A stretch of DNA of 32,953 nucleotides. Source: Sulfurospirillum sp. UBA12182. GTDB taxonomy: Bacteria; Campylobacterota; Campylobacteria; Campylobacterales; Sulfurospirillaceae. Location of the stretch: assembly GCA_002742765.1 (NCBI GenBank), contig DLUF01000060.1, positions 1-32,953 of the forward strand, read 5' to 3'. Positions 12,585 through 20,740 of this stretch are shown in pieces; the first letter of the stretch is position 1; every line of letters starts with the position of its first letter. The notes below the pieces were generated by a model. That model was not told where the DNA came from. It searched no databases and saw only the letters and a program-made list of their open reading frames with translations. The translations under genes and the position numbers were made by a program.

Positions 12585-13682
12585 ATGCCAGCAGATTTGA
12601 ATGATTATTTCAAAAAGAAAAATGGTGGAAGCAATGGCGGTGGAGGAGATGATGGTGGCAACAGAGGAAGCCAGAACTTCAATGTAGAACCTCCTCAATT
12701 CATGAAAGATTTAGGTAAAAAAGCTGGTTTTTTATATGTGCTTATCGCTATCGTTGTAATCTTTGTGATAGCCAAACCATTTGTGGTTGTGAACTCTGGT
12801 GAAATGGGTATTAAAGCAACAGCTGGTAAATTTGACCCTATGCCGATGGAACCTGGATTTCATCTTTTTATTCCTTTTATCCAACAAGTTTTCATCGTTG
12901 ATACAAAAGTTCGTATCATGAACTACTCCTCAACTGAAGATTTAGGAGAGATAAACCAAAGAGGCTCAGGGATCAAACGAAATGCTGCTATCTCTGTGCT
13001 TGATGCTCGTGGTCTTCCTGTATCTATCGACCTTACAGTGCAGTATAAACTCGAAGCGCAAAAATCTCCACAAACGATAGCGACTTGGGGTATGGCATGG
13101 GAAGATAAGATAGTTAACCCAGTTGTAAGAGATGTAACAAGAAGCGTTGTAGGTAAATTTAACGCAGAAGAGTTACCACAAAGAAGAAATGAGATAGCTA
13201 TCAATATCGAAGAGGGAATCAGAAAAGCTATCGAAGCACAGCCTGGTCAACCTGTTGATTTGCTAACAGTACAGTTAAGAGAAATCGTTCTTCCTGTAAA
13301 AATCAAAGAACAAATAGAACGTGTTCAAGTGGCAAAACAAGAAGTTGAGCGAACAAGATATGAGGTTGAGCGAACAAACCAAGAAGCATTAAAACGTGCA
13401 GCTGAAGCTGAAGGTTTAGCAAAAGCAAGAGAGATCAATGCACAAGGTCAAGCAAAAGCTGTGAAGATTGAAGCAGATGCAAATGCTTATGCCAACAGAG
13501 AAATCAGCAAAAGCTTAACAACTGAACTTTTAAGACTAAGACAAATCGAAGTTCAAGCTAAATTTAACGAAGCACTCAAAGAAAACAAAGATGCGAAGAT
13601 TTTCTTAACTCCTGGTGGTGCAGTACCAAATATCTGGGTTGACACTAAAGACAAACAAAAACAAACAAGTGTTCAACAATGA
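12585..13682 (+). CDS. Prohibitin-like SPFH membrane protein
   Basis: A 365-residue SPFH/band-7 protein. Residues 1-30 are a soluble Gly/Asn-rich head ([15 protein letters not shown]), a single transmembrane helix spans about 47-66, the SPFH domain runs from about 70 to 240 ([10 protein letters not shown]…[13 protein letters not shown]), and a long Ala/Glu-rich coiled coil follows (about 235-320, [20 protein letters not shown]…). Such proteins form large ring-like membrane assemblies that organise membranes or control FtsH-type proteases. The Gly-rich head recalls HflK, but no HflC partner is next to it. SD AAAAGGAAAAG before ATG. It overlaps hisIE by 4 bases (ATGA), so they are translationally coupled although unrelated in pathway. 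Confidence 0.85.
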   Translation: MPADLNDYFKKKNGGSNGGGGDDGGNRGSQNFNVEPPQFMKDLGKKAGFLYVLIAIVVIFVIAKPFVVVNSGEMGIKATAGKFDPMPMEPGFHLFIPFIQQVFIVDTKVRIMNYSSTEDLGEINQRGSGIKRNAAISVLDARGLPVSIDLTVQYKLEAQKSPQTIATWGMAWEDKIVNPVVRDVTRSVVGKFNAEELPQRRNEIAINIEEGIRKAIEAQPGQPVDLLTVQLREIVLPVKIKEQIERVQVAKQEVERTRYEVERTNQEALKRAAEAEGLAKAREINAQGQAKAVKIEADANAYANREISKSLTTELLRLRQIEVQAKFNEALKENKDAKIFLTPGGAVPNIWVDTKDKQKQTSVQQ

Positions 13683-14359
13683 ATCAACCCCTCCTAGATA
13701 GTATAAATTGGGAAAAAACACCTCTCATTCCTGCCATAGTGCAGGAGTGGGGGAGTGAAGAAGTTTTGATGCTTGCTTATATGAATGAAGAAGCTTTAAA
13801 ACTAACTCTCTCTACACATGTAGCTCACTACTACTCAAGAAGTCGCCAAAAAATGTGGCAAAAAGGCGAGAGCAGTGGTCATCTACAACATGTAAAAGAA
13901 CTCTATCTGGATTGTGACCAAGATACAATTTTACTAAAAGTTGTTCAAGATGGTGGAGTAGCTTGCCATACAGGACGCAAATCTTGTTTTTTCCAAAGAG
14001 TGGATATGAGTGAAACTCCAAGTGAAGTTATCAAGCAGATAGAAAATTATAGCATTAGTGACAAACTGTATCATATCATTCAAGAGAGAAAATTTGCAGA
14101 CGCTAAAAGCTCTTATGTTGCTTCTTTATTTTCAAAAGGTGAAAATGCGATTTTGAAAAAAGTGGTTGAAGAAGCAGGCGAATTATGTTTCGCAATAAAA
14201 GATAAAAATAGTGACGATATAGTTTACGAAGCAGCTGACTTACTTTTCCACTCACTTGTTGCCCTTGGTTATGCAGACATCAATCCTGATTTGGTTAAAC
14301 AAGAACTTGAGAGAAGATTTGGGCTAAGTGGCATAGAAGAAAAGAACTCAAGAGGCTAA
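13679..14359 (+). CDS. hisI: Bifunctional histidine biosynthesis enzyme HisIE
   Basis: A 226-residue fusion catalysing steps 2 and 3 of histidine synthesis. The N-terminal phosphoribosyl-AMP cyclohydrolase (about 1-115) has A-Y-M-N-E-E-A, S-R-S-R-x-x-x-W-x-K-G-E-S-S-G, D-C-D-Q-D and [12 protein letters not shown]; those Cys and Asp residues bind zinc and magnesium. The C-terminal phosphoribosyl-ATP pyrophosphatase (about 125-215) has V-x-E-E-A-G-E-L and Y-E-A-A-D-L-L-F-H. Both active sites appear complete. The ATG overlaps the stop of the SPFH gene. It is separated from the rest of the his genes, none of which are in the window. Another name used for this fusion is hisIE. Confidence 0.95.
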   Translation: MNQPLLDSINWEKTPLIPAIVQEWGSEEVLMLAYMNEEALKLTLSTHVAHYYSRSRQKMWQKGESSGHLQHVKELYLDCDQDTILLKVVQDGGVACHTGRKSCFFQRVDMSETPSEVIKQIENYSISDKLYHIIQERKFADAKSSYVASLFSKGENAILKKVVEEAGELCFAIKDKNSDDIVYEAADLLFHSLVALGYADINPDLVKQELERRFGLSGIEEKNSRG

Positions 14360-14385
14360 TAGTTCTAACCAAAGGAGAACATAGT

Positions 14386-14919
14386 TTGAACATAGAAGCT
14401 ATAAAAACATCTATTTTGAATTATATAAATCACTTCACTATGTATGACTATATAGCTTTTGCTTGGTTAGTTTTAACTTTTTTTATAGCTCTTCTTTTGT
14501 CGATTATCCTTACAAAAAAAAGTGCTCTAGCAGCGGTTATCACTTTTCTTTTTTCACTTATCCTTATAAGTGTTGGTCCTTTTATCTTAAAAAAATACTT
14601 AGATGACTTTTTAAGACCTTCAAAAACCCAAATCATCTCTTATAAAAAACTTCATTTTTCTGATGTTTTAGTTATCCAAGGAGAAGTAACTAACATATCT
14701 AAACACCCTTTTGAGTTTTGTTCTTTGAGCGCTTCTGTGTTTAAAACAAGCCAAAACAGTCTCAAACAGACCATTTATAAGCTAAAGCCTTTGCGAAAAA
14801 AGTCGATACTTCTACAAAAGCATTTACAAGTTGGTGACTTAGAAAATTTTGAAATCGTTTTTTATGATTTTACCTACCCAAATGACATCAATGTAAGTGT
14901 TAATTCGGAGTGTTACTGA
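14386..14919 (+). CDS. DUF2393-type membrane protein, first copy
   Basis: A 177-residue protein with two hydrophobic helices (about 22-42 and 47-65) and a soluble C-terminal domain (about 80-177, presumably periplasmic) of beta-rich character: HFSDVLVIQGEVTNISKHPFEFCSLSASVF. This layout matches the DUF2393 family that I associate with Campylobacterota; its function is unknown. It starts at TTG 14386, chosen because AAAGGAG lies 8 bases upstream. The next gene is a paralogue whose ATG overlaps this stop (TGATG), so they probably work as a pair. Confidence 0.72.
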   Translation: MNIEAIKTSILNYINHFTMYDYIAFAWLVLTFFIALLLSIILTKKSALAAVITFLFSLILISVGPFILKKYLDDFLRPSKTQIISYKKLHFSDVLVIQGEVTNISKHPFEFCSLSASVFKTSQNSLKQTIYKLKPLRKKSILLQKHLQVGDLENFEIVFYDFTYPNDINVSVNSECY

Positions 14920-15458
14920 TGTATTTTACTATTTTGCACTGGATAACTTTTATCATACTACTTGTTCTTTTTATCCTGTTTTGTATCTTAGCATTGAAAC
15001 AAACTAATCGAAAAATTCTTCTTTCTATGCTCTTTTCAAATTTCTTAGTTATCACTACATTGGGGGTCTTTTCTGTTTTTGTCCTTGATAAGTACACAAA
15101 ACAAGCTAGACTTGAAGAGGTAACTCAAAAAAGAATCTTAATTACTGAGTCTTTTACGCTAAGTGGAAAGATAAGAAATATAGGCAACTTTAACATTGGA
15201 ACATGTAAACTAGAAGTTAAACTAGTAAACAATCCTATCACTAGTGGCGAAGTTACTGGTTCAAATGTGTTTAGCCCTAGAAGTGGTCTTGATTTTTTAT
15301 TTAAAAAAGATGAAAATGCTAGAGAATCAACTATTATACGAGAGTTTGTAGTTGCTAAAGGTCTTAAAAAAGGTGAATTGAGAAACTTTAGTATCTCTAT
15401 GAAATACCCACCTTATTTTCAAAAAACCTATATGAATTATAAGCTTTATTGTCACTAA
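14919..15458 (+). CDS. DUF2393-type membrane protein, second copy
   Basis: A 179-residue paralogue of the preceding protein: two N-terminal hydrophobic helices (about 4-24 and 31-50) and a soluble domain with a matching pattern, FTLSGKIRNIGNFNIGTCKLEVKLV, where the first copy has VIQGEVTNISKHPFEFCSLSASVF. The start is placed at ATG 14919, overlapping the previous stop by one base, because GGAG lies 8 bases upstream; the GTG at 14910 would overlap that SD. Its stop overlaps the stop of the convergent radical SAM gene. Confidence 0.72.
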   Translation: MYFTILHWITFIILLVLFILFCILALKQTNRKILLSMLFSNFLVITTLGVFSVFVLDKYTKQARLEEVTQKRILITESFTLSGKIRNIGNFNIGTCKLEVKLVNNPITSGEVTGSNVFSPRSGLDFLFKKDENARESTIIREFVVAKGLKKGELRNFSISMKYPPYFQKTYMNYKLYCH

Positions 15459-16414
15459 TAAACAAAACCTTTTTGCTTTATAGCTTGCTTAATGTTGAAC
15501 ATCTGTTTGTGTTTGTTTTCACACCATTTTGGAGCTAAAAGTGTCTCATCTGAAACTCCTGCACTAATGCGCTGTACCATCATTTTTTCTGGAATCATTT
15601 CAAAGGTTTTTAAAAGAGTATCTATATACTCTTGCTCACTAATAGGAGTAAATCTCTTTGCTTTAAAGTCATTTGCAAGAGCAGTTCTTTTAACAACATA
15701 CAAAGGATGGATTTTGATTGATTCTACACCTAGTTCTATAGCTTTTTTGACACTCTCAAGCATCATCTCTTGGGTTTCTCCTGGTAAACCAAAGATAAGA
15801 TGAGCACATACTTTTATCCCTTTTTGTTTTGTTAATGTAATGTAATCTATAACATTTTGAACACTATGTCCTCTGTTGATTCTTTGGAGTGTTTCATCAT
15901 AAACAGATTGGATACCATACTCTACCCATATCTCTTTTGTTTTTGATTTTTCAGCCAAATAATCTAAAACTTCTTCACTTATACTATCGGTTCTTGTTCC
16001 TATACTAAGTCCTATAACATCCTCAAAACTCAAAGCTTTTTCATAGAGTGCTTTGAGTGTATCAAATGGGGCATAGGTGTTTGTAAAGGATTGAAAATAT
16101 ACGAGAAATTTTTTTGCATTGAATTTTTTTTCAAGTTTTTTTCGTGTTAGATTATACTGCCCTTCTAGCTGTACAAGTTGAGAAGATAAAAAAGGATTAC
16201 TAGCAGAGCTTGGATTGAGTAAGAATTTTTTATCTATCTTTTGAACACCCAAATTTGGGCTAAAAGACTCATTTTCACAAAAAACACATCCTCCACGAGC
16301 CACTGTTCCATCTATATTAGGACATGTAAATCCTAATATAGATATAGGAGTTTTATAGACATTACATCCAAATTTTTGACGAAAATACCTTCCTGCTGTT
16401 AAAATTTCTCGCAT
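15455..16414 (-). CDS. yhcC: YhcC-like radical SAM protein (TIGR01212 type)
   Basis: A 319-residue radical SAM enzyme of unknown substrate. The opening RYFRQKFGCNVYKTPI…FTCPNIDGTVARGGCVFCENESFSP is characteristic: the cysteines of C-x(n)-C-V-F-C bind the 4Fe-4S cluster, and the spaced GGC-x-x-C form differs from the standard CxxxCxxC. L-V-Y-F-Q-S-F-T-N-T-Y-A-P and G-L-S-I-G-T-R-T-D-S-I follow, then E-Y-G-I-Q-S and the H-L-I-F-G-L-P-G-E-T strand. The start is placed at ATG 16414 because AGGG lies 5 bases before it; GTG 16420 is immediately next to that SD. It begins 20 bases after the purF stop and is probably the last gene of the purF unit. Confidence 0.9.
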   Translation of the reverse strand: MREILTAGRYFRQKFGCNVYKTPISILGFTCPNIDGTVARGGCVFCENESFSPNLGVQKIDKKFLLNPSSASNPFLSSQLVQLEGQYNLTRKKLEKKFNAKKFLVYFQSFTNTYAPFDTLKALYEKALSFEDVIGLSIGTRTDSISEEVLDYLAEKSKTKEIWVEYGIQSVYDETLQRINRGHSVQNVIDYITLTKQKGIKVCAHLIFGLPGETQEMMLESVKKAIELGVESIKIHPLYVVKRTALANDFKAKRFTPISEQEYIDTLLKTFEMIPEKMMVQRISAGVSDETLLAPKWCENKHKQMFNIKQAIKQKGFVY

Positions 16415-16433
16415 AACCACCCTATTTTATAAA

Positions 16434-17771
16434 CTAATTTATAAAATAGTTTCCATCAAAACTTACTAAGGAATAATTTGTATCATTGCCTAAACTATTT
16501 TTTAAAGCTTCTATACTCAAAAAGTGTAAAGAGTCTGCTTTGATATACTCTCTTACCTCTTCAACGCTTTTGTTTGCACTTATAAGTTCTTTGTAGCTTG
16601 GTGTATCTATACCATAGCGACAAGGATGCTCAATGGTTGGAGAAGCAATACACATATGAACTTCACTTGCTCCTGCTTCTTTTAAAATACGGATAATCCT
16701 TTTTGAAGTTGTTCCTCGAACGATACTATCATCTATAACAACAACTCTTTTGCCTTTTAAAAGAGAGCTTATCGGAGAAAGTTTTAATTTAACTTTCATA
16801 TCACGTCTCTCTTGCGTTGGCTCTATAAAAGTTCTCCCAACATAGTGATTTCTAACAATCCCCATCTCAAAAGGTATACCACTCTCTTCAGCATAGCCCA
16901 AAGCTGCACTCACTCCACTATCTGGCACAGGAATAACCAAGTCAGCTTCTATCTTACTCTCACGTGCTAGAGCTTTTCCCATCTCTTTTCTTGTTGCATA
17001 TACACTTTTGCCTTCAATAACACTATCTGGTCGAGCAAAATAGATATATTCAAAAGCACAGATATGTGGATCTGGTTCAAAAAGTTGTACACTTTTATAC
17101 TCGCTATTACCTTGTTCAAAAATAAGCATTTCACCAGGCTTTACATCTCTTATAAATTCTGCATCAACTAAATCAAAAGCACATGTTTCACTAGCTACGA
17201 TATATGCTCCATCTTTAAGCCTACCAAGGCTAAGTGGGCGAACACCATATTTGTCTCTTATGGCATACATTTTTGTTCTGCTTTGAATTAAAAGACAATA
17301 AGCTCCCTTGATGACTTGTAAAGCTTCTACAATCCTCTCTTGTAATCTCTCTTTTTGACTTCTTGCTATAAGATGTACGATATTTTCTGTATCCATTGAG
17401 GACTGAAAAATCGCTCCTTGCTCGATCAAAGAGCTTCTTACTTCATTTTTATTGATTAGATTACCATTGTGTACAACTGAAAGTTCTCCTAGTTTATAAG
17501 CGGCATATACAGGTTGAGCATCAAGAACTGACTCGCTACCAGCAGTTGAATATCTATTATGTCCGATAGCACAATCCCCGCTAAGATATTTTAAAGTTTC
17601 TTCATCAAAGACTTCTGTAACTAAGCCTCTTTTTTTCACTTTTTTTATCTTTTTTCCATCACTTACACTTATACCCGTAGCTTCTTGACCACGATGTTGC
17701 ATAGCAAAAAGTGAATAATACGCTATCCTAGAAGCACTATCTGAACCAAAAACACCAACAATTGCACACAT
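16434..17771 (-). CDS. purF: Amidophosphoribosyltransferase
   Basis: A 445-residue enzyme for the first committed step of purine synthesis: PRPP plus glutamine gives 5-phosphoribosylamine. The class II glutaminase domain starts MC2AIVGVFG, with Cys2 as nucleophile after Met removal and no propeptide; the family residues HRGQEATGIS, GHNRYST and H-N-G-N-L-I-N are present. The phosphoribosyltransferase domain has the PRPP loop V-V-V-I-D-D-S-I-V-R-G-T-T-S. Length is short but normal for bacterial PurF (about 445-505). SD AAGGGATAC precedes ATG. It lies 25 bases after dapB in a - strand series. Confidence 0.97.
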   Translation of the reverse strand: MCAIVGVFGSDSASRIAYYSLFAMQHRGQEATGISVSDGKKIKKVKKRGLVTEVFDEETLKYLSGDCAIGHNRYSTAGSESVLDAQPVYAAYKLGELSVVHNGNLINKNEVRSSLIEQGAIFQSSMDTENIVHLIARSQKERLQERIVEALQVIKGAYCLLIQSRTKMYAIRDKYGVRPLSLGRLKDGAYIVASETCAFDLVDAEFIRDVKPGEMLIFEQGNSEYKSVQLFEPDPHICAFEYIYFARPDSVIEGKSVYATRKEMGKALARESKIEADLVIPVPDSGVSAALGYAEESGIPFEMGIVRNHYVGRTFIEPTQERRDMKVKLKLSPISSLLKGKRVVVIDDSIVRGTTSKRIIRILKEAGASEVHMCIASPTIEHPCRYGIDTPSYKELISANKSVEEVREYIKADSLHFLSIEALKNSLGNDTNYSLVSFDGNYFIN

Positions 17772-17796
17772 TTAAGTATCCCTTACAATAATAATC

Positions 17797-18567
17797 TTAA
17801 TTAAGCCCTAGACAATCACTAATAGTATATAAACCATTAGGTTGCTTTCCTATCCATTTTGCCGCTCTAATCGCACCTTTTGCAAAAGTATCTCTACTTG
17901 TTGCTGTATGGTTCATCTCTATAAATTCACCGTCATTATAAAATCCAACAGTATGACGTCCTACGATATCACCACCTCGCAAAGCCATGATAGCAATTTC
18001 ATCTTTACTTCTCTCGCCAATAAGACCATTTCTTCCACTTACACGAACATCATCAAGGTCTAAACCACGGCCTTTTGCGGCATATTCTCCCAATGTTAAA
18101 GCAGTTCCACTTGGTGCATCTTTTTTATAGCGATGATGCTGTTCTACTATCTCGATATCAAAATCACTCAAACTCTTAGAAGCTAATTCTACTAAACGAT
18201 TTAAAACAGCTACACCCAAAGACATATTTGTTGAATAAAGAATAGGCATTTTCGTAGAAGCTTCTTTTAAAAGATTCATCTGATGTTCATTTAAGCCAGT
18301 AGTTCCTATAACCATTGGGCAAGGATTTTGTAATGCCGCTTCTAAAAGTGCTTCACTCCCTTGTGCAATCGTAAAGTCAATAACTACATCACTCTCCCTT
18401 AAAAGTGTTGAAGCTTCTGAAGTTATCTTTATATCATCTGGTAGTGTAAAATCAAACTCTTCTATCGCATGTAAGATATAAGGTTTTGCTTCTTGGTCTT
18501 TTTTTAAATTTTCAATCAATAATCTCCCAACTCTACCAGTTGAGCCATGAATCCCTACTTTTATCAT
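17797..18567 (-). CDS. dapB: 4-hydroxy-tetrahydrodipicolinate reductase
   Basis: A 256-residue NAD(P)H-dependent reductase of the lysine/diaminopimelate pathway. The nucleotide-binding loop is G-S-T-G-R-V-G (8-14), the substrate motif is E-Q-H-H-R-Y-K-K-D-A-P-S-G-T-A, and V-I-G-T-T-G lies between. Length is typical (about 255-273). SD AGGATTAAAAG before ATG. It sits between trxB and purF with short gaps (24 and 25 bases). It supplies peptidoglycan and lysine precursors; hom and an aminotransferase nearby draw on the same aspartate family. Confidence 0.97.
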   Translation of the reverse strand: MIKVGIHGSTGRVGRLLIENLKKDQEAKPYILHAIEEFDFTLPDDIKITSEASTLLRESDVVIDFTIAQGSEALLEAALQNPCPMVIGTTGLNEHQMNLLKEASTKMPILYSTNMSLGVAVLNRLVELASKSLSDFDIEIVEQHHRYKKDAPSGTALTLGEYAAKGRGLDLDDVRVSGRNGLIGERSKDEIAIMALRGGDIVGRHTVGFYNDGEFIEMNHTATSRDTFAKGAIRAAKWIGKQPNGLYTISDCLGLN

Positions 18568-18591
18568 CTTCTTTTAATCCTTCTAATTTTT

Positions 18592-19521
18592 TTAATGGTT
18601 AACATATTCTAAAGCTTGTATACCTGCTGTTGCACCATCACCTGCTGCACAAACCACTTGTTTAGAGGCTTCACATCTGATGTCACCAGCAGCAAATAAA
18701 CCTTTGAGAGATGTATGCATTTTTAAATCAACTATCACATTGCCATTTGCATCCAAATCACAAAGATATGTTCCGTCTTCTTGGAGTAAAATAGAGTTAT
18801 TTACATTCATACCAACAAAAACAAAAATCCCAGGAACACTGATATCTCTTATCTGTCCATCTTTATTTTTTGTGATAACTCCAGTAACGCCCATGTTATC
18901 GCCATAAATCTCTTCTACAACAGAATTTAAAACGAGTTCGATATTTTCACTTTTTTTGACTTTTTCAACTGTTACAGGAGAAGCTCTAAACTCCTCTCTT
19001 CTGTGTACTAAATAGACTTTTGAACAGATATGAGAAAGATAGAGTGCCTCTTCTAAAGCGGTATCTCCACCACCTAAAACAACAACTTCTTTACCTCTAT
19101 AAAAAAATCCATCGCACGTTGCACAAGTACTCACACCACGTCCAAAAAACTTATCTTCGCCTTTTACACCTGAGCGTCTTGGAGTTGCGCCAGTGCACAC
19201 TATAACACTTTTGGCTTCTACTACGTCTCCTCCACCGATAGCAAGTTTGAAAATCTCTTTATCTTTTGAGACTCTTAAAACCTCTTTCATCTCATGCTTA
19301 AGCCCAAATCTCATCGCTTGTTCAGGCCAGTTTGCCATCAAATCTAAACCACTTTTTACTTCACTTACACCAGGATAGTTTTCTATCTCACTGCTGCTTG
19401 TGATTTGTCCTCCTGGCATCCCTTTTTCAAACATAACTACATTTTTCAAACCACCACGAGTTGCATAAAGTCCCGCAGTAAGTCCTGCTGGTCCTCCTCC
19501 AACAATAGCCAAATCTAACAT
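18592..19521 (-). CDS. trxB: Thioredoxin reductase
   Basis: A 309-residue NADPH-dependent flavoprotein reducing thioredoxin. FAD-binding G-G-G-P-A-G (8-13), redox pair C133-A-T-C136-D, NADPH loop [10 protein letters not shown] and the closing A-A-G-D-I-R-C-E-A…[12 protein letters not shown] motif are all present. Length is standard. SD AGGAGATAAG before ATG. It is one gene away from trxA in the same - strand series, so reductase and substrate are co-expressed, with an unknown membrane-anchored protein between them. Confidence 0.97.
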   Translation of the reverse strand: MLDLAIVGGGPAGLTAGLYATRGGLKNVVMFEKGMPGGQITSSSEIENYPGVSEVKSGLDLMANWPEQAMRFGLKHEMKEVLRVSKDKEIFKLAIGGGDVVEAKSVIVCTGATPRRSGVKGEDKFFGRGVSTCATCDGFFYRGKEVVVLGGGDTALEEALYLSHICSKVYLVHRREEFRASPVTVEKVKKSENIELVLNSVVEEIYGDNMGVTGVITKNKDGQIRDISVPGIFVFVGMNVNNSILLQEDGTYLCDLDANGNVIVDLKMHTSLKGLFAAGDIRCEASKQVVCAAGDGATAGIQALEYVNH

Positions 19522-19538
19522 TTCTTATCTCCTATATT

Positions 19539-19991
19539 TTATTCTACAACTTCAATAAGACTGTCTTGTTTATACTGGTTATTTTTAAATTTTTTTATCG
19601 CAAAAGCAGTAGGTAATTCATAAACATTAAATGTTTGAATTACTTTTAAAATAGTATTCATCCCAGAGTTAATAAACAAAACATCCCCTTCTAGTCCTCT
19701 TTTTTGCTGAAATATATCAATAGCTAAGATAGGACTCTCTTGTTTTAATTTAGGTCTAATAGTTTCAAAATCTTGCATATTAGAGCTAAAAAGAACGACT
19801 GTATATCTATCGCTTTTTGGAATAAAAATATCTTTTTTTGTATAAAAAACTAATTTCTCAAAATCAATAAATTTATACTCCGAAAAACGATAGTTTGAAT
19901 ATGCAAATGCCCCTGCAATCAAGGCAGCACCAAAAAAAGAGGCAAAAAGATAGTTAAGGGAGAAAACTCTTCTCCCTTGTGAAATTCTCAT
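19539..19991 (-). CDS. Unknown membrane-anchored protein between trxA and trxB
   Basis: A 150-residue protein of unknown function with one N-terminal transmembrane helix (about 13-31) after a positively charged start (MRISQGRR), so the rest probably faces the periplasm. The soluble part alternates strands and helices (RYTVVLFSSNMQDFETIRPKL, PILAIDIFQQK, DVLFINSGMNTILKVIQTFNVYELPTAFAIKKF). The last piece, Y-E-L-P-T-A, resembles the cis-Pro loop of thioredoxin folds, but no CxxC is present. Its ATG overlaps the trxA stop by one base (TAATG). A degenerate, non-catalytic thioredoxin-like fold is possible; that is inference only. Confidence 0.6.
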   Translation of the reverse strand: MRISQGRRVFSLNYLFASFFGAALIAGAFAYSNYRFSEYKFIDFEKLVFYTKKDIFIPKSDRYTVVLFSSNMQDFETIRPKLKQESPILAIDIFQQKRGLEGDVLFINSGMNTILKVIQTFNVYELPTAFAIKKFKNNQYKQDSLIEVVE

Positions 19992-20308
19992 TACAGAAGT
20001 GAATTAATTTTGTCTGCTAAAATTTGCTTTGATGATGCGCCTACCATTTGATCAACCAACTCACCATCTTTAAAAAATAAAATAGTTGGAATAGATCTGA
20101 TACCATACTTAACAGCTACATCTTGCTCTTCATCTGTATTTACTTTACAAATTTTTGCTTTACCATCAAAGTCTTCAGCTAACTCTTCGATAACTGGAGC
20201 CAACATACGACAAGGTCCACACCATGGAGCCCAAAAATCAACTAATACTGTACCTTTAGCGATAGTTGCGTCAAAGTCTGCTGCTTTTAAATCTATATAT
20301 TTTCCCAT
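19991..20308 (-). CDS. trxA: Thioredoxin 1
   Basis: A 105-residue thioredoxin with W-A-P-W29-C30-G-P-C33, D-F-W-A-P-W strand, K-V-N-T-D-E-E in the middle and the cis-Pro loop R-S-I-P-T. The start is placed at the second of two ATGs (20308) because AGGAG lies 8 bases upstream, against 2 bases for ATG 20314. It reduces ribonucleotide reductase, peroxiredoxins (including the Bcp at 9079-9546) and other proteins. First gene of the trxA-unknown-trxB-dapB-purF series, with a TATAAT at 20347-20352. Confidence 0.97.
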   Translation of the reverse strand: MGKYIDLKAADFDATIAKGTVLVDFWAPWCGPCRMLAPVIEELAEDFDGKAKICKVNTDEEQDVAVKYGIRSIPTILFFKDGELVDQMVGASSKQILADKINSLL

Positions 20309-20346
20309 TCTCATTTCTCCTTAAAGGTCTTAATTTAATAGGGACA

Positions 20347-20352
20347 ATTATA
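20347..20352 (-). promoter_or_regulatory. -10 box of the trxA operon
   Basis: TATAAT on the - strand, 39 bases before the chosen trxA ATG, in an AT-rich gap of about 100 bases after yraN. No convincing -35 box. Confidence 0.5.
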
Positions 20353-20407
20353 CACCTTATAACTTTAAATTTACCATAGTGGACAGGATTACTCTTTTTT
20401 ATAAAAT

Positions 20408-20740
20408 TTAATCAAAAAGAGTGATGTTTTCTATCATTTCTATACTCTGCTCACTTATCAAAAGTGCATCAATTTGATAATCTAGGCTTATAGAATTGTT
20501 GTACATGTAAAAATCAATTGTTTTTATAATTTTACGAATTTTTGAGGAAGTTATTCTTTCTGTTGGAATTTTATTTTTTGAGTATTTTACTTCTATAAAA
20601 TGGAGTATATCTCTTTTTTTAGCGATGATATCAATCTCACCAAAACGAGAATAAAAATTTCGAGTAACGATAGAGTATCCACTCTTTTGCAGATACTCTA
20701 CTGCTCTATCTTCTGCTTGATTTCCTACTTCTTTACTAAT
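20408..20740 (-). CDS. yraN: YraN/UPF0102 endonuclease-like protein with apparent AUU start
   Basis: A 110-residue protein with the YraN pattern: G-N-Q-A-E-D-R-A-V-E-Y-L near the start; R-N-F-Y-S-R-F-G-E-I-D-I-I-A; and H-F-I-E-V-K-Y-S. E in GEID and E-V-K are the metal-binding residues of this Holliday-junction-resolvase-like nuclease fold. The reading frame has no ATG, GTG or TTG in the correct place: an in-frame TAG lies 2 codons upstream, leaving ATT at 20738-20740 as the only sensible start. TAGGA lies about 6 bases before that ATT. The start overlaps the hom stop (GATTAG). The order hom-yraN-trxA-trxB is as I recall in Helicobacter. A sequencing error is the alternative, but the rest of the frame is clean. 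Confidence 0.85.
   Translation of the reverse strand: MSKEVGNQAEDRAVEYLQKSGYSIVTRNFYSRFGEIDIIAKKRDILHFIEVKYSKNKIPTERITSSKIRKIIKTIDFYMYNNSISLDYQIDALLISEQSIEMIENITLFD

Noticed and set aside
20408-20740. yraN as a pseudogene because it lacks a standard start
   Set aside because: The whole frame and metal-binding residues are intact and an SD is placed correctly for the ATT codon.
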